Shown here piece after piece: positions 10,793 to 23,400 of a stretch of 64,000 nucleotides of DNA. The position numbers and the translations under genes were made by a program. The DNA lies in contig OX485809.1 of the NCBI GenBank assembly GCA_950295325.1, positions 12,586,001-12,650,000 of the forward strand. Reading direction: 5' to 3'. Each line of letters opens with the position of its first letter. Position 1 is the stretch's first letter. The stretch is from Polytrichum commune (Eukaryota > Streptophyta > Polytrichopsida > Polytrichales > Polytrichaceae). The notes beneath the pieces are model-generated. The model made no database searches, was not told the origin of the DNA, and saw nothing but the letters and a program-made list of their open reading frames with translations.

Positions 10793-11755
10793 CCCTTAGC
10801 AATCTTGCTAATTTTCCTTTCTAGCAAAGGTTACGAGCGCTAACCCTTTGCATACCGCCATGCTAATGGTTAGCTCCTCCTACCCCGGACCATATAGTTC
10901 GTAGGAGGGGAACCAACCCTCCTACTTTGCTTTCGGGACTCACCCCTTAATCGGTAACCAATTCCCAAATGTGGACTTCCATCCATGGAAGTCCAATCCT
11001 ATGTTGATCATCGCGTTGCCGGAGCAACACTACAACCACCCGAACCATACTAGGCAACTATGGCCTCACAATGAGCCAAAGCCCATGGAGGCCGTGCCGT
11101 TCGGCCTCGGGTGGGTGAGGCCACACCACCTCACCCATATAAGCCTCTAGGACTTCACGCGGGGCCCCTACCCCACCGTCAACCAACCTCTTGTCTCTCT
11201 ACCAAGAGTTGGGGCCAAGTGGACATTTTCCTTTAGCTGCTGGGCCTAGAACCCCCCCCCCCCCCCCAGCAGCTTCAGACCATCATAACTTCCTTGTATG
11301 ATGTCTCATCAGAACAACCAACCACTCCATCTTCATCTACGCTTTACGTAGATGCCGATGGACACCTCACTTGCCCCATTCGGGCAAGTCTTGAGGAAGT
11401 TATGCCTGTTTGAACCTTGGCAGTCCCGGGAATCACTCCCAGGCACTGCTGTACCAGGGCGCTGTCCCGGGACAGCACCTCACTCAAATGGCCATAACTC
11501 CTAGCTCACACCTCCGATTGAGGTGTTCTTGAGCTTTCTAGAATCACCACGCCATGAGCTACGCATAACTGATGGCCTGACCCTTGTGCCTCCTAGTCTT
11601 CGTGGGTGGGAGGCGTTCCCAACGCCCGGGGCCCTCACCCACACTAGGATCACTTGGGCCCTCTCACCAACGGCGCCACAAGTCCCGGGTGTCACTCCGG
11701 GGTCCCCCTTGTGCCCATGGTGTTTCGGGCACTCCTCATGGAAAGGTGCGCGACA
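10793..11755 (-). repeat. Older LTR A interrupted by element I (larger part)
   Basis: This is the remainder of an LTR whose first 23 bp lie at 3738-3760, on the other side of element I. Together they make a normal-length LTR (about 986 bp, with a C-run of about 17 at 11252-11268). It serves as 3' LTR for element II (polypurine tract at 11756-11770) and as 5' LTR for element 0. It differs from the element I LTRs at many positions, so it is older. Confidence 0.8.
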
Positions 11756-13596
11756 CTCACCCCCACCAAACGGAGTCGATGCCCTCATCGACTATACTCG
11801 TAGTCGGCACACCAATTCTCAAGTTGCCATCCTCTATGGTGCGGCATTGTGTTTACCTTAGGGCGCGACCCCCACAATGCATCTTCAAATTTGGCATAGT
11901 CCCAAAGGTGTCGTTCCTAGGTGGTCCGTTAGCGACCTTGGATCTTTCATCCAAGGACCTAACCTATACTAGACCCACCTACTTTGGGACTCACTTGGGT
12001 TGCCCCTCCTTTGGGGCCTCCCCCGTTAGGCTCCACTAGCCTAACGTGACACATCTAGGCGAGACCTCAACACTTCCACTAAGTTGTCTCGGTTGCAACT
12101 CCGAGATGGCTTTCCATTGTTAAGCCACGCCTCGATCGCACGGGGGTGATGCCAAGTCCCGCCCGACTCGGTTCCCACTTTGCTCTTTCGAGACATGGGT
12201 TCATGACTCCCATGCGCCAACTCTCGTTAGCTCGCGGGTAGCACTTTTATGAGCACGCGCCATCACCTTGTCCCCGCCCGGACAAGCCCACAACTAAGAA
12301 GTTTCTTGGTTTTATCCAAGGCCCCTCCAAGCCATGGCCCCCAATTACTCGGCTTACCCAACCTAGTTTGGCATATCTATTCCCCCTCTTCCATTAACCA
12401 AGCACAAGTACAAGACTAGGACCTCATCTCATACTTTTCTCTTTGCACCACTAAAGTTTGGACTTTATTCCCTCAAGCCAAAGAACAAGTTCATGTTGTG
12501 GAGTAATTAACCTCGAAGCTAAGTGTGCTACTAGCGTCTCTCCCCCACTAAAGGACATTGATGTCCTCATCAATGCCTACGCTTCATTTTATTGGAATCT
12601 TTAGCCTTAGTTTCTTCAAAGTGCTTCACCAATTCATTGGTGTTCACCATGTCTCTTGCCGCCACCCAAGCGGTTTCTTTCTCATGGTATCCCCACCATT
12701 TCACCAAGTACTCCTTTGTACATTTTCTTTCATTTTCACTTGGGCTTCCTACACTTGAGGATGCCCTCCTACCTCATGTTCCAAATGACCTCCACAAGGT
12801 CGGGACGTGGCCTAATCACTTGCTTGTGATCGGGCCACAAGGTGTCGTCCTAAAATGACTTTCGTAATGAGACATGAAATGTCGGATGCACTTTGATCTC
12901 CGGCGGTAATTCCAACTTATACATGTCCTTGAACACTTGTTCCACAATGGAAAACGAAGCTCCAATTTTGGACATGAACTTTTGGAGTAAGGCCTTTGGG
13001 CAAGGTGAAGTTGTCCACATTCAACAACACCTTATTGGCCCACCTCATACTCCACTTCGCGTCTTCCGGCATTGATTTGCACTCCGTAGCACCTTCGGGC
13101 TTTCTCCACCAACAACTTGGTCATCTCCAAGACTTGTTTACCATCCTTGGCCAAGTCCTCACCATCTTGGTTGAACTCTAGTGTTGAATGTGCCCCCTCG
13201 AGGGCTAGGTTAATAGGTTGGAGCGCATCCACTCCATAAGCCACCACGAAAGACCACCCCTTGGTAGCCAAGTGTGTGGCTGCATTGCAATTACACTCCG
13301 CTCGACCCACATAGTCCGCCCAATCTCCTTGGTCCGCCCCCACCAAGTTCCTCAAGTATTGCTTCAAGACTCCATTCACATGCTCCGCTTTCCCATTCAT
13401 TTGGGAATGCAAGGCCGTGCTAAACCTTAGTTTCATTCCGACCTCCTTAGAGAAATGCATTGAAAATGCACTTGTGAACTTTGGATCTTGATCCCACACA
13501 ATCACTCTTGGGAACCCGTGGTGCCTCAACCATCCTTTGAGAAAAGGCTATGCGGTCTCCAACGCGGTGGCGGTTCCCACAATCGGCACCATGTGT

Positions 13597-14550
13597 GCCA
13601 ACTTGGCAAACCGCTATACCATCAACAAGATGGCATCATACCCATGTGACTCCGGCAAACTTGTGATCAAGTCCATGCACATACTATGCTATGGCGCTGA
13701 CGGGATAGGCAACGGTTGCAAGAAACCGCCTTGCTTTTGGTAAGAGGCTCGGTTCACTTGGCACTTTATTCACGCCTTCACAAAGTGGGTTATATCCTCC
13801 TTTATGCACCGCCAACGGTACCTCTTTGACACCATTCTATGGCGGTTGTTTCTTTCTCCTTTATGGCCAGCAATAGGCCTATCATATTCCTCCTTCAAAA
13901 CAGATAGCCTCAACTTGCCTTGTGGCACATACACCCAACTTTGCTTGCACTTGAACAATCCGTCCACCAACTTAACTTCTTTGAGCACCTTGCTCTTGCG
14001 AAGCTCACCTAAAAGCTTTTGTGCTTTGGGGTAGTTAATTTATCCCTCCCGTATCTTGCATTACTTGGCCAACTTGGCAAACCGCTCTACCATCAACAAG
14101 ATGGCATCATACCCATGTGACTCCGGCAAACTTGTGATCAAGTCCATGCACATACTATGCCATGGCGCCGACAGGATAGGCAACGGTTGCAAGAAACCGC
14201 CTTGCTTTTGATAAGAGGCTCGGTTCACTTGGCACTTTAATTCAAGCCTTCACAAAGTGGGCTAAATCTTCCTTTTATGCACCGCCAATGGTACCTCCAT
14301 GACACCATTCTATGGCGATTTTTTTTTTTTTTTTTTTTTTCCTCCTGTATGGCCGGCAATAGGACTATCAAATTCCTCCTTCAAAACCGATAGCCTCTAC
14401 TTGCCTTGTGGCACATACACCCAACTTTGCTTGCACTTGAACAATCCGTCCACCAACTTAACTTCTTTGAGCACCTTGCTCTTGCGAAGCTCACCTAAAA
14501 GCTTTTGTGCTTTGGGGTAGTTAATTTATCCCTCCCGTATCTTGCATTAC
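13597..14550 (-). repeat. ~470-bp tandem duplication within element II integrase
   Basis: Sequence 13597-14064 is repeated at 14068-14550 with few differences, apart from a T-run expansion in the second copy. The duplicated part spans the integrase zinc-binding domain and the start of the catalytic core. Element I has a single copy (about 6580-7020). Confidence 0.8.
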
Positions 14551-14886
14551 AAGTTTCCTTCGCCGGCACACATTAGCCACAAGGTTTGGATGGTTCTCAT
14601 TGCTTGGAACTCTTCCCGTCTACTTAGCGCATCCGGCACCACATTTCTACGGTCCGGTTTGTGGATCAAATCCACCTTCATAAGTGCCAAACTATCATGC
14701 CACCGCAATGACTTGGCGCTCATTTGCGTTTGAATGTCAAAATTCTTTTAGGACACATTGTCCATGTAGACCTTTGTTTTGTGCGACCCCAAATAGTATC
14801 GCCACATCTTCAACAATGCACTACGCCAAAAAGTTGTTTGGCATGAGTTGGTTGTCTTCTTTGATAACCATCGAGCTTTATGCTCC

Positions 14887-15790
14887 CATATGCAATGGCC
14901 ATCCATCTTACATCAACAATCCGCCATTGGCAAAGTCATTCACCCCCGTATGCACCTCAAAAGGTTTGTCAAACTCCGCGAACTTGAGCACGGGCGTCTA
15001 AAAACACTTGCTCTCAAGCTCCCCAAAGACTTGGTGACAAGGCTCATCCCACTCTTGGGATAGCCATTTCTTCCACAAGTCGGATAAGGTCGGATAACCA
15101 TAAAGCTTAACGCTCTCATATGCAATGGTCATCCATCTTACATTAACCATCCGCCAATGGCAAAGTCACTCGCCTCCCCCGTATGCACCTCAAAAGGTTT
15201 GTCAAGCTCCGCGAACTTGAACACGGGTGGCAAAGACAATTTTGTATTAAGCTCCCCAAAGACTTTGGGACAAGGCTCATCCCACTCTTGAGATAGCCAT
15301 TTCTTTCATAGGTCGCACAAGGTTTGACAACTTTTAAGCTTAATACTCCCATATGCAATGGGCATCCATCTTGGATCAACATCCGCCAATGGTAAAGTTA
15401 CTCGCCCCCGTATGCACCTCAAAAGGTTTGACAAATTTTGCAAACTTGAGTACGGGCGGCGAAGAGAACTTGGTCTTAAGCTCCCCAAAGACTTGGAGAC
15501 ACGGCTCAACCCACTCTTGGGATAGCCATTTCTTTCACAAGTCGCATAAGGTTCGGCAACCATGGAGCTTGATGCTCCCATAAGCAATGGTCATCCATCA
15601 TGGATCAACATCCGCCAATGGTAAAGTCACTCGCCCCTGTATGCACCTCAAAAGGTTTGTCAAAGTTCGCAAACTTAAGCACGGGCGGCGAAGAGAACTT
15701 GTTTTTGAGCTCCCCAAAGGCTTGGTGACAAGGCTCATCCCACTCTTGGGATAGCCATTTTCCTCAATAAGTTGAATAAGGTCCTAGCAA
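14887..15790 (-). repeat. Four tandem copies of the RT/RNase H junction (~230 bp)
   Basis: Units start at 14887, 15117, 15350 and 15579 (spacing 230, 233, 229). The content matches the three-unit array of element I. Each unit includes an RNase H start in which the expected HTDAS aspartate is altered (HTG...). Confidence 0.8.
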
Positions 15791-17204
15791 CCTTAGAAAA
15801 CTCTCGAATGAAGTGGTGGTAGTAGTTGGCTAGGCCAACAAATGACCTAAGCCATTTTTGAATGAAGGGCCAATTATCCTTTTGGATTGCCTTGACATTC
15901 TTCATGTTCGTCCACCAACTTCCTTTGTCACCACATACCTTAAGAACTCAATCTCTCGTTGAGCAAAGTTATTTTTCACTCCTTGGCGGTAACTTTTTGG
16001 GCAACACATTGGTGAATACATCCTTGTATCTCACCAACATCACACCAATGTTGTTTGGGGAAGGCCCATCTTTCCTAGCCTCCCCATACGTTCTTTGGAT
16101 TTGCTCCAATTGAACCACGACCATTATGCTTTCTATTTTTCATTTGGTCCATTAAGACCAAATTCAACTTAGATCCTCCTACCATAGGAGTCCTTGTCAA
16201 TTTGAACTTCAATTCTTTGCCATTATGACACATCATAATGCACCGCAAGCACACCGGCTTGCACCTCACATCTATCATGTGAGTTTCAAAGAAGGCAGCC
16301 TTCACAATGACATGCATTTCATCTATTTCACTTGGTGTGAAATTTTGACAAAAATCCAATGTCCCACATTGAAAGGTTACATGCATCGCGGCCTCCTTTG
16401 TCTCATGCGGTTTGCCTTTTCCAAACCGCACCTTGGTGGGCTTGCCCGCTCTACCAATCGGCAAGCCCCAACTCCCTTGTGACTTTTGGGCTCAAGAAGG
16501 CATGGCTTGCCTCTTTGTCAACCCATTAGACGTTTGTCCCATTCATTTGAGCCTCAAGATATAAAATAGTTGGCCTTGGCTTAAGGCTACTAGCCTTGGC
16601 CACAAAGCCATCGTCTAACATTTGGTCCTCGGCAACACCATGAGTTTGGCTTGGTCCGCAAGGCCAACTTTTAACACTCCGTCCGTGGCACAAATATGAT
16701 CTAGCTTGGTACCACCAAACCACCTTCTCACATTTCGTCCACGGCACGAGCTAGCATGATTTGCCTTGGTATAATGGGCCAAACTACTTGCGCTCATTTC
16801 CTTGGGGCCTCTTTCGGCTAAACCCACTTTGTGGTGATGTGCCGTCCAACTTCTTCTTAGGAACATCGGCTTCAATGCTCTTCAAATCTTTATGATTCGC
16901 ACTACGTCCTCAAGATGCTTTGGGGTCTTGAACATGGTTTTCACCACCCGCTTTTGAAACCCACGTACCTAAAACGATGCATTTCTTAGAAAGCTCGTCC
17001 ATCCTAGATGTATCATTCATTTGGGTGTGAAATTCGCACATATACGCCTTAAGAGACCCCTCGTGCCTCATGTGCCCCAACTTCATTTCAACATCACCAC
17101 CTTCTAAGCATTTCGAATTGGAATTTCAATCCAACATTAATGCCCTCCAAGGTTTTGGGTGCATTCGGTATTCTAGCCCCCGAATATTTTTCGAGGTTTG
17201 CGGG

Positions 17205-18176
17205 TGTCGCGCACCTCTCCATGAGGAGTGCCCGAAACACCATGGGCACAAGGGGGACCCCGGAGTGACACCCGGGACTTGTGGCGCCATTGGTGAGAGG
17301 GCCCAAGTGATCCTAGTGTGGGTGAGGGCCCCGGGCGTTGGGAACGCCTCCCACCCACGGAGACTAGGAGGCATGAGGGTAAGGCCATGAGCTTTGCGTA
17401 GCTCATGGCGTGGTGATTCTAGAATGCTCAAGATCACCTCAATCGGAGGTGTGAGCTAGGAGTTATGGCCATTTGAGTGGGGCGCTGTCCCGGGACAGCG
17501 CCCTGGTACAGCAGTGCCTGGGAGGGATTCCCGGGACTGCCAAGGTTCAAACAGGCATAACTTCCTCAAGACTTGCTCGAATGGAGCAAGTGAGGAGTCC
17601 ATCGGCATCTACGTGAAGCGTAGATGAGGATGCAGTGGTTGGTTGTTATGATCAGACATCATACAAGGAAGTTATGATGGTCTGAAGCTGCTAGGGGTTT
17701 CTAGGCCCAGCAGCTAAAGGAAAATGTCCACTTGGCCCCAACTCTTGGTAGGGAGACAAGAGGTTGGTTGACGGTGGGGTAGGGGCCCCGCGTGAAGTCC
17801 TAGAGGCTTATATGGGTGAGGTGGTGTGGCCTCACCCACCCGAGGCCGAACGGCACGGCCTCCATGGGCATTGGCCCAATGTGAGGCCATAGTTACCTAG
17901 TATGGTTCGGGTTGTTGTAGTGTTGCTCCGGCAACGCGATGATCAACATGGGATTGGACTTCCATGGATGGAAGTCCACATCTAGGAATGGGTTACCGAT
18001 TAAGGGGTGAGTCCGGAAAGCAAAGTAGGAGGGTTGGTTCCCTCCTATGAACTATAAGGTCCGGGGTAAGAGGAGCTAACCATTAGCATGGCGGAATGCA
18101 AATGGTTAGCGCTCGTAACCTTTGCTAGAATTGAAAATTGGCAAGATTGCTAAGGGGGTTAGCAAGGGTTGCGACA
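17205..18176 (+). repeat. LTR A in inverted orientation (972 bp)
   Basis: This is a complete LTR with TGTCGC...GCGACA ends, in the opposite orientation to elements I and II. It abuts broken gag on the left and an LTR D fragment on the right. The five-base flanks do not match (GCGGG and TTGCT), so it probably marks a rearrangement rather than a simple solo-LTR insertion. Confidence 0.8.
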
Positions 18177-18774
18177 TTGCTGGACTGCACCAGCTTGCTG
18201 GGATTACCGACAGCTAAGGCAACTGGACTACTCAAATTGCCGAAGCAATTAACTAGTGGAAGCTGCATTAATCAAGTTAGGTCACACGGAGGAGCCACTT
18301 AGTGGTTGCATTTAGGAGATAGCTCAAGTAAAACATAAAAAAGATGAATAGTTGAACTCATTATAGTAGGGTTGTGTGTGTGGTTTTGTGTGACTAAGTG
18401 TACCTAACATTGGGAATAGAGAATAGTGTTTTTGAACACTTGAGACTTCTCTATTCACTAAATTAAGTACACGAGTTGATGGACAATATTAAGGACTCCG
18501 GTGATGGCCAAACAAAGGCAGCCAAAACCAAGGGTGCAAGGAGAATCTCTTTAAGGGCATGCGTGGCCAAGGCCGTGGGTTGGACCCTTGAAAAATCAAA
18601 TTCCACCACGAGCCAAGAGGCTCAAAATAATAAAACAAGTTGAGTTAAGATGAATTGAGTACCTTGGACATGGAAGCCATATAGCAATTCACATTATGGT
18701 GTTATGAAGTGAATGTGATTCTCAAAACCATCACCCGGACTAGGACGCCTAAGGGTGGTGGATTTGGCCTCACA
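18177..18774 (+). repeat. 3' part of an LTR D copy
   Basis: This aligns with the last third of the LTR at 35857-37684, including the small conserved ORF and the terminal CACCCGGACTAGGACGC...GGCCTCACA. The 5' part is missing, replaced at 18176 by LTR A. Confidence 0.7.
18479..18643 (+). CDS. Conserved small ORF in LTR D (54 aa)
   Basis: This 54-codon frame starts at ATG 18479 and stops at TGA 18641-18643. Its core ISLRACVAKAVGWTLEK is nearly identical to the ORF at 37348-37572. Seven consecutive codons (I-S-L-R-A-C-V) differ between the two copies only at third positions, and one more synonymous change follows. That pattern suggests protein-level selection. The function is unknown, and I recognise no family. 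It could be a micropeptide or the first exon of an element protein starting in the LTR. It is rich in Lys, Ser and Asn with no membrane segment. Confidence 0.5.
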   Translation: MDNIKDSGDGQTKAAKTKGARRISLRACVAKAVGWTLEKSNSTTSQEAQNNKTS

Positions 18775-19510
18775 GCTGCTGTCAGTATGACAGTCTGAAT
18801 TATATCTCGAGTCACGTTATTTACCCAAATGTCAACTCTACTTCATCTGTTGAGTGCTTTAAGAAGAAAAGCCATTTCTAGGCATGTAGAGACCAAATTG
18901 AAGAAACGTGAGAGGAGAGATCTGTGAAGAAATCTGAGCTTTGTTGTAGACACATTAGTTCATATTCAGGCTTTAGCACATGGTGAGGCTTGCAGTGGAT
19001 ATATATATGGTTTCTGTTGCAGTTTGTTGTCGCATGGTTGTGGATTTGAAACTAGGGCATGTTTGGATTTGAAAAGTCTTTTGTTTTTTGAGTTGAGAGT
19101 TTTGGAAGTTGGGAAGGTAGATTTTGAAAGCATGTTAGGATTTCTGTGTTGATGACATATCACTTCATATTTGGTTTTACTAGATCTAAATGCTGACCTT
19201 ATTGTTCAATCAGGAGCACTTGACACAGGGCTATTAAAGTTAAGTTCGAGATTTGTGTAGTGGCCTATAGGCTTGTGCATGGAAGTTAGGAATAGCTTAT
19301 CGCTTACTCTTGTACGTTCAGGTTGGGTAGGAGAATTTGATGTCTGTATATTGAGTTTTGGGGATACTTAGTGCTCATGATGAAAAACCACAGAGAATTT
19401 GGGTATAGATTGTGTATTTTGTCAATGGCAGGGCTAGGAAAACTTTCACTTAGGAGCAACATGTACATTTAGGATTAAGCCTCCATGGGCAATATCATTA
19501 ATAAATAAAA
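18775..19510. other. No gene seen
   Basis: This AT-rich sequence lies between the LTR D fragment and the transposase relic. It may include the 3' untranslated part of the Harbinger element. I found no terminal inverted repeat matching the candidate element end at 27056. Confidence 0.4.
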
Positions 19511-20498
19511 TCAGGCCCTAGTGCCTTTCAATGCCCATAAAAGTTCGATGAGATCACCTCTCAAACCATAGTGTGTGTCTCTATTCTCAATCTCACATGT
19601 ATGTGTTGCTAACTCTTGAAAAGACAAGCCTCTACGCAATGGCACATTGCCACCAAATTCAGCTGCAAGAATGTTCTCTAACCCTGGGACATCATGCTCA
19701 TCATCTATAATCATGTTATGAAGAATACAACAAGCAAACATGATGTCCGAAATTGTTTCCATACTCCATTGCCGGCACGGGTTGCGGATGATTGCAAAGC
19801 GAGCTTGCAACACACCAAAGCATCGCTCTACGTCCTTGCGGCAAGATTCTTGTCGTGATGTAAAATGCTTCATCTTCTCATCCCCAGGCATGTGAATACT
19901 TTGAACAAAGCAACTCCACTGAGGATAAATACCATCTGCCAATAAATAGTACCGTTTGTATTCGTGGCCATTCACCTCAAAAGTCATGTCGGATGCCTCA
20001 CTAGTTAGCATATTGTGAATCACTGGCGACCGATCAAGAACATTGACATCATTATTCGAGCCGGGAATCCCAAAAAACATATGTCATATGTGTAAGCTCT
20101 GATCTGCAATGGCTTCTAGAATGATGGAGCTCTTGCCGTCCCTATCTCCAAAATCGCCTTGCCATGCCACTGGACAGTTTTTCCACTGATAATGCATACA
20201 ATTCAACGATGCAAACATACCGGGAAATCCGCGTTGTGCATTAATCGATAGCTGTTTCTCAAAGTCAGCCTGCGTAGGTTGTCGCATGTGATGGTCTCCA
20301 AACTCTGCCCGGACCGCTACACAGAACCGCTTCATGCACTCCATGGCAGTGGACTCGCTAGTCCGACAGTAATCATCCATGGCATCTGCGCAAACACCGA
20401 GCGAGAGCATGCGAAGGGCGGCCGTGATTTTCTGCCGGGAACTCAAGCCTATCAAACCACAAGCATCCCTCCGTTGCACGAAGTAAGTATCCCGTGCA

Positions 20499-23400
20499 TG
20501 TCGCGCACCTCTCCATGAGGAGTGCCCGAAACACCATAGGCACAAGGGGGACCCCGGAGTGACACCCGGGACTTGTGGCGCCGTTGGTGAGAGGGCCCAA
20601 GTGATCCTAGTGTGGGTGAGGGCCCCGGGCGTTGGGAACGCCTCCCACCCACAAAGACTAGGAGGCACAAGGGTAAGGCCATGAGTTATGCGTAGCTCAT
20701 GGCGTGGTGATTCTAGAAAGCTCAAGAACACCTCAATCGGAGGTGTGAGCTAGGAGTTATGGCCATTTGAGTGGGGCGCCGTCCCGGGACAGCGCCCTGG
20801 TACAGCAGTGCCTGGGAGTGATTCCCGGGACTGCCAAGGTTCAAACAGGCATAACTTCCTCAATACTTGCCCGAATGGGGCAAGTGAGGTGTCCATCGGC
20901 ATCTACGTGAAGCGTAGATGAAGATGGAGTGGTTGGTTGTTATGATCAGACATCATACAAGGAAGTTATGATGGTCTGAAGCTGCTGGGGGGTTCTAGGC
21001 CCAGCAGCTAAAGGAAAATGTCCACTTGGCCCCAACTCTTGGTAGAGAGACAAGAGGTTGGTTGACGGTGGGGTAGGGGCCCCGCGTAGAGTCCTAGAGG
21101 CTTATATGGGTGAGGTGGTGTGGCCTCATGTGGTAGTTTTGGGCCACCCCCTTTCGAGGGAGCCTAAAAGTATCACACAAGCCCTTCGGTGAAGGTGGCC
21201 TGCATTTGCAGGCGCCCAAGCCGAACCCGGATGATAGGTGTATAACGTGAGTAGTTAGATTTTTAAGGGAGATTAAATATGCGTCATAGTACCTCCGGAG
21301 GTTAGGCCTTAGTTTTTTACTAGTGTGGCTTTAAACTCCACTAACCAATTTCATGTCTAGTTCTAACCTTAACCTACAACCTATTCTACGCGCAGACGCA
21401 CCAGCCTTGAAACCAAGACAATCCTAATTTGTGAATTGGGATGGTTCTGATACACCCAACCGGGTGTGACTCATACCACCCTAACTCAACGAACGGAATA
21501 ACGACAATTTGATGGACCATTCAATTCTTCCTATTTCTTTATTTAGTTCTATTTAGTTTTCTAAGCGGGGGAACTTGGCCTAAGTCCCACCCTTCATACA
21601 AATTCCTTCTTAATTACTTACTTTTGTTTGCACGTCCTAACTTACTACATTAACATATTAGGCATCACCCCTTACCTCGGGTCTCTTGCCAACAAGGGTT
21701 TACGATTTATTTTGTATGTTTTGATTGTTAAATGTGTTTACACTGGATAGACCACGAAATGCAACTCAATGGGACCAGGGTGACGGGCGACCTGTAGGTT
21801 CAACCTGTTGCGCAATCTTCATAAATTGGGGCCATTACTCCCAATTTATGGGGCCAACAACATAATAGTGGATTCGCGGGTCATTAACCCCACCTTTCCA
21901 CCAACAACATTCAGAGTGGTCGTGTCGGTGATTAATCCGACTTACCACACACGAAACTTGCTAATAAATGAAGCTACTACCACAAAACATACCAAGGGCC
22001 CCGAAAACAATGGAATTGGGTACTCCCTTGGTGGTTAAGTGGTCAAGCCACTTGACCTTACGAGATAGGTGAGTGGGTTTAGAGATGCGTACCTTAGCCG
22101 TGCTCCCTCCAATCCTAAATGGAAGGCTTAAGGTTAGTTAATTTACCTCAATTTTCCTCGGTTGATTTGGGCTTGATGTAGGCCGAGCCGCTACCTCCTT
22201 CCTTGCTCCACTTTCCGAGCGTCGACCTTGCCTCCTTCTTTGTAACTAGTTTGGTAGTAAGCGTACCTTAGTTAACAATTAAAATATAAAGTGTTATTCT
22301 GCCCTGTAATTTAATCCTAAGCATAATATTTATACTTAGTGCACCAAATTATCTTTCCAATGATCTAAAAATCACTCTAATCGGATAAGAAATACAAAAG
22401 TTATGAGGGTTGGAAGTGTGAGGTCGATTCAACCGACCCTTCCAACCCACCTATCTACCTTCTAACTTCAAGAATTCATAGCACATTCCTTACTACTTGG
22501 ATCTAGGCTTTCCTTATACCATTGGAAAGCTATGAACAAGCTCTAACTAGAAAAATTATGACATCAGCAGGTTAAGCTAATAGAAATTCAGCGGACTCCT
22601 TGTAACACAGCAGTCAATCAAGAAGGCTTAAACTATGTATCTCGCCTTCAACAATTCATATCTAATTCAAATCTTAGTCGAATCAAACGTTCTATATGAC
22701 CCTGGAGAGATATTAAAAAGATGTATTTGATAAAAATATGTGATTAGAAAGGCAAGCCGAAGTGAACCCAGCAGGTCCTCTGTAATGCAGCAGTCAACCA
22801 AAAGTTCTCAAACTATGTGTCCCATCTTGCACAATTCATATCTAATTCAAATCATGCTCAAATCAAATGTTCTAAGCCATTTTGGAAAGCTACACAAAAG
22901 TTCTACTTGGGAAAAATATAATTTCTTGGAATTAAAATTCCTATTGGGCTCGCAGGTCTGATCCAGCAGCCGCTACCCACAAGACCACCCAGTTTTTCTA
23001 CTCCATCTTTGAAAATCCATAACTAATTGTCATCTCGACCAAATCACAAATGGGAAACGGCTATGGATAGCTATATGAAATCTCTCTAAGAGAAAAATGA
23101 TAAGTATCTTGTTCTAGCTTTTGAACTAAGCCTTCAGGGCATTGGCAGATGAGGTCTATAATGCCTCTACTCAAAACTCTACCATCCAACCTACCTTTAC
23201 AAAAGAAGGAATAATTTTGTTGGTGTGTTAATAAACACACAATCTAACTAGGAGAGAGAGTAGAGGAGGTTCTCAAGCCTTTCTTTTAGACCATTGAGAA
23301 TACATGCTAAAGGATTTTTTCCTAACTACATTGAAGCAGGGCTTCGCCCAAAAACTAGAGAAAGAGAGAGAGCTACAAGGTGGAAGGAGGGGTTTTTAAA

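Larger units (their letters stand above)
11756..17204 (-). mobile_element. Chromovirus element II internal region (degenerate)
   Basis: This is a diverged sibling of element I on the minus strand. It holds a chromodomain relic at ~12600-12800, integrase core ORF 13032-13529 (VWDQDPKFTSAF retained), the zinc-binding region 13770-13988, an RT/RNase H tandem array 14887-15790, the same RT-core deletion at 15966-15980, and decayed gag to 17204. The 5' end is lost: gag stops where an inverted LTR A begins. A poly-T run lies at about 14319-14341. Confidence 0.8.

Noticed and set aside
20084-20731. A 215-codon minus-strand frame joining an unknown N-terminus to transposase
   Set aside because: The N-terminal part is antisense of LTR A, present in all LTR copies. 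The frame crosses the insertion junction by chance.
22016-22085. tRNA gene in LTR C
   Set aside because: The A-box-like part is fair, but the B-box is degenerate (GGGTTTAGAGATGC) and no acceptor stem forms.
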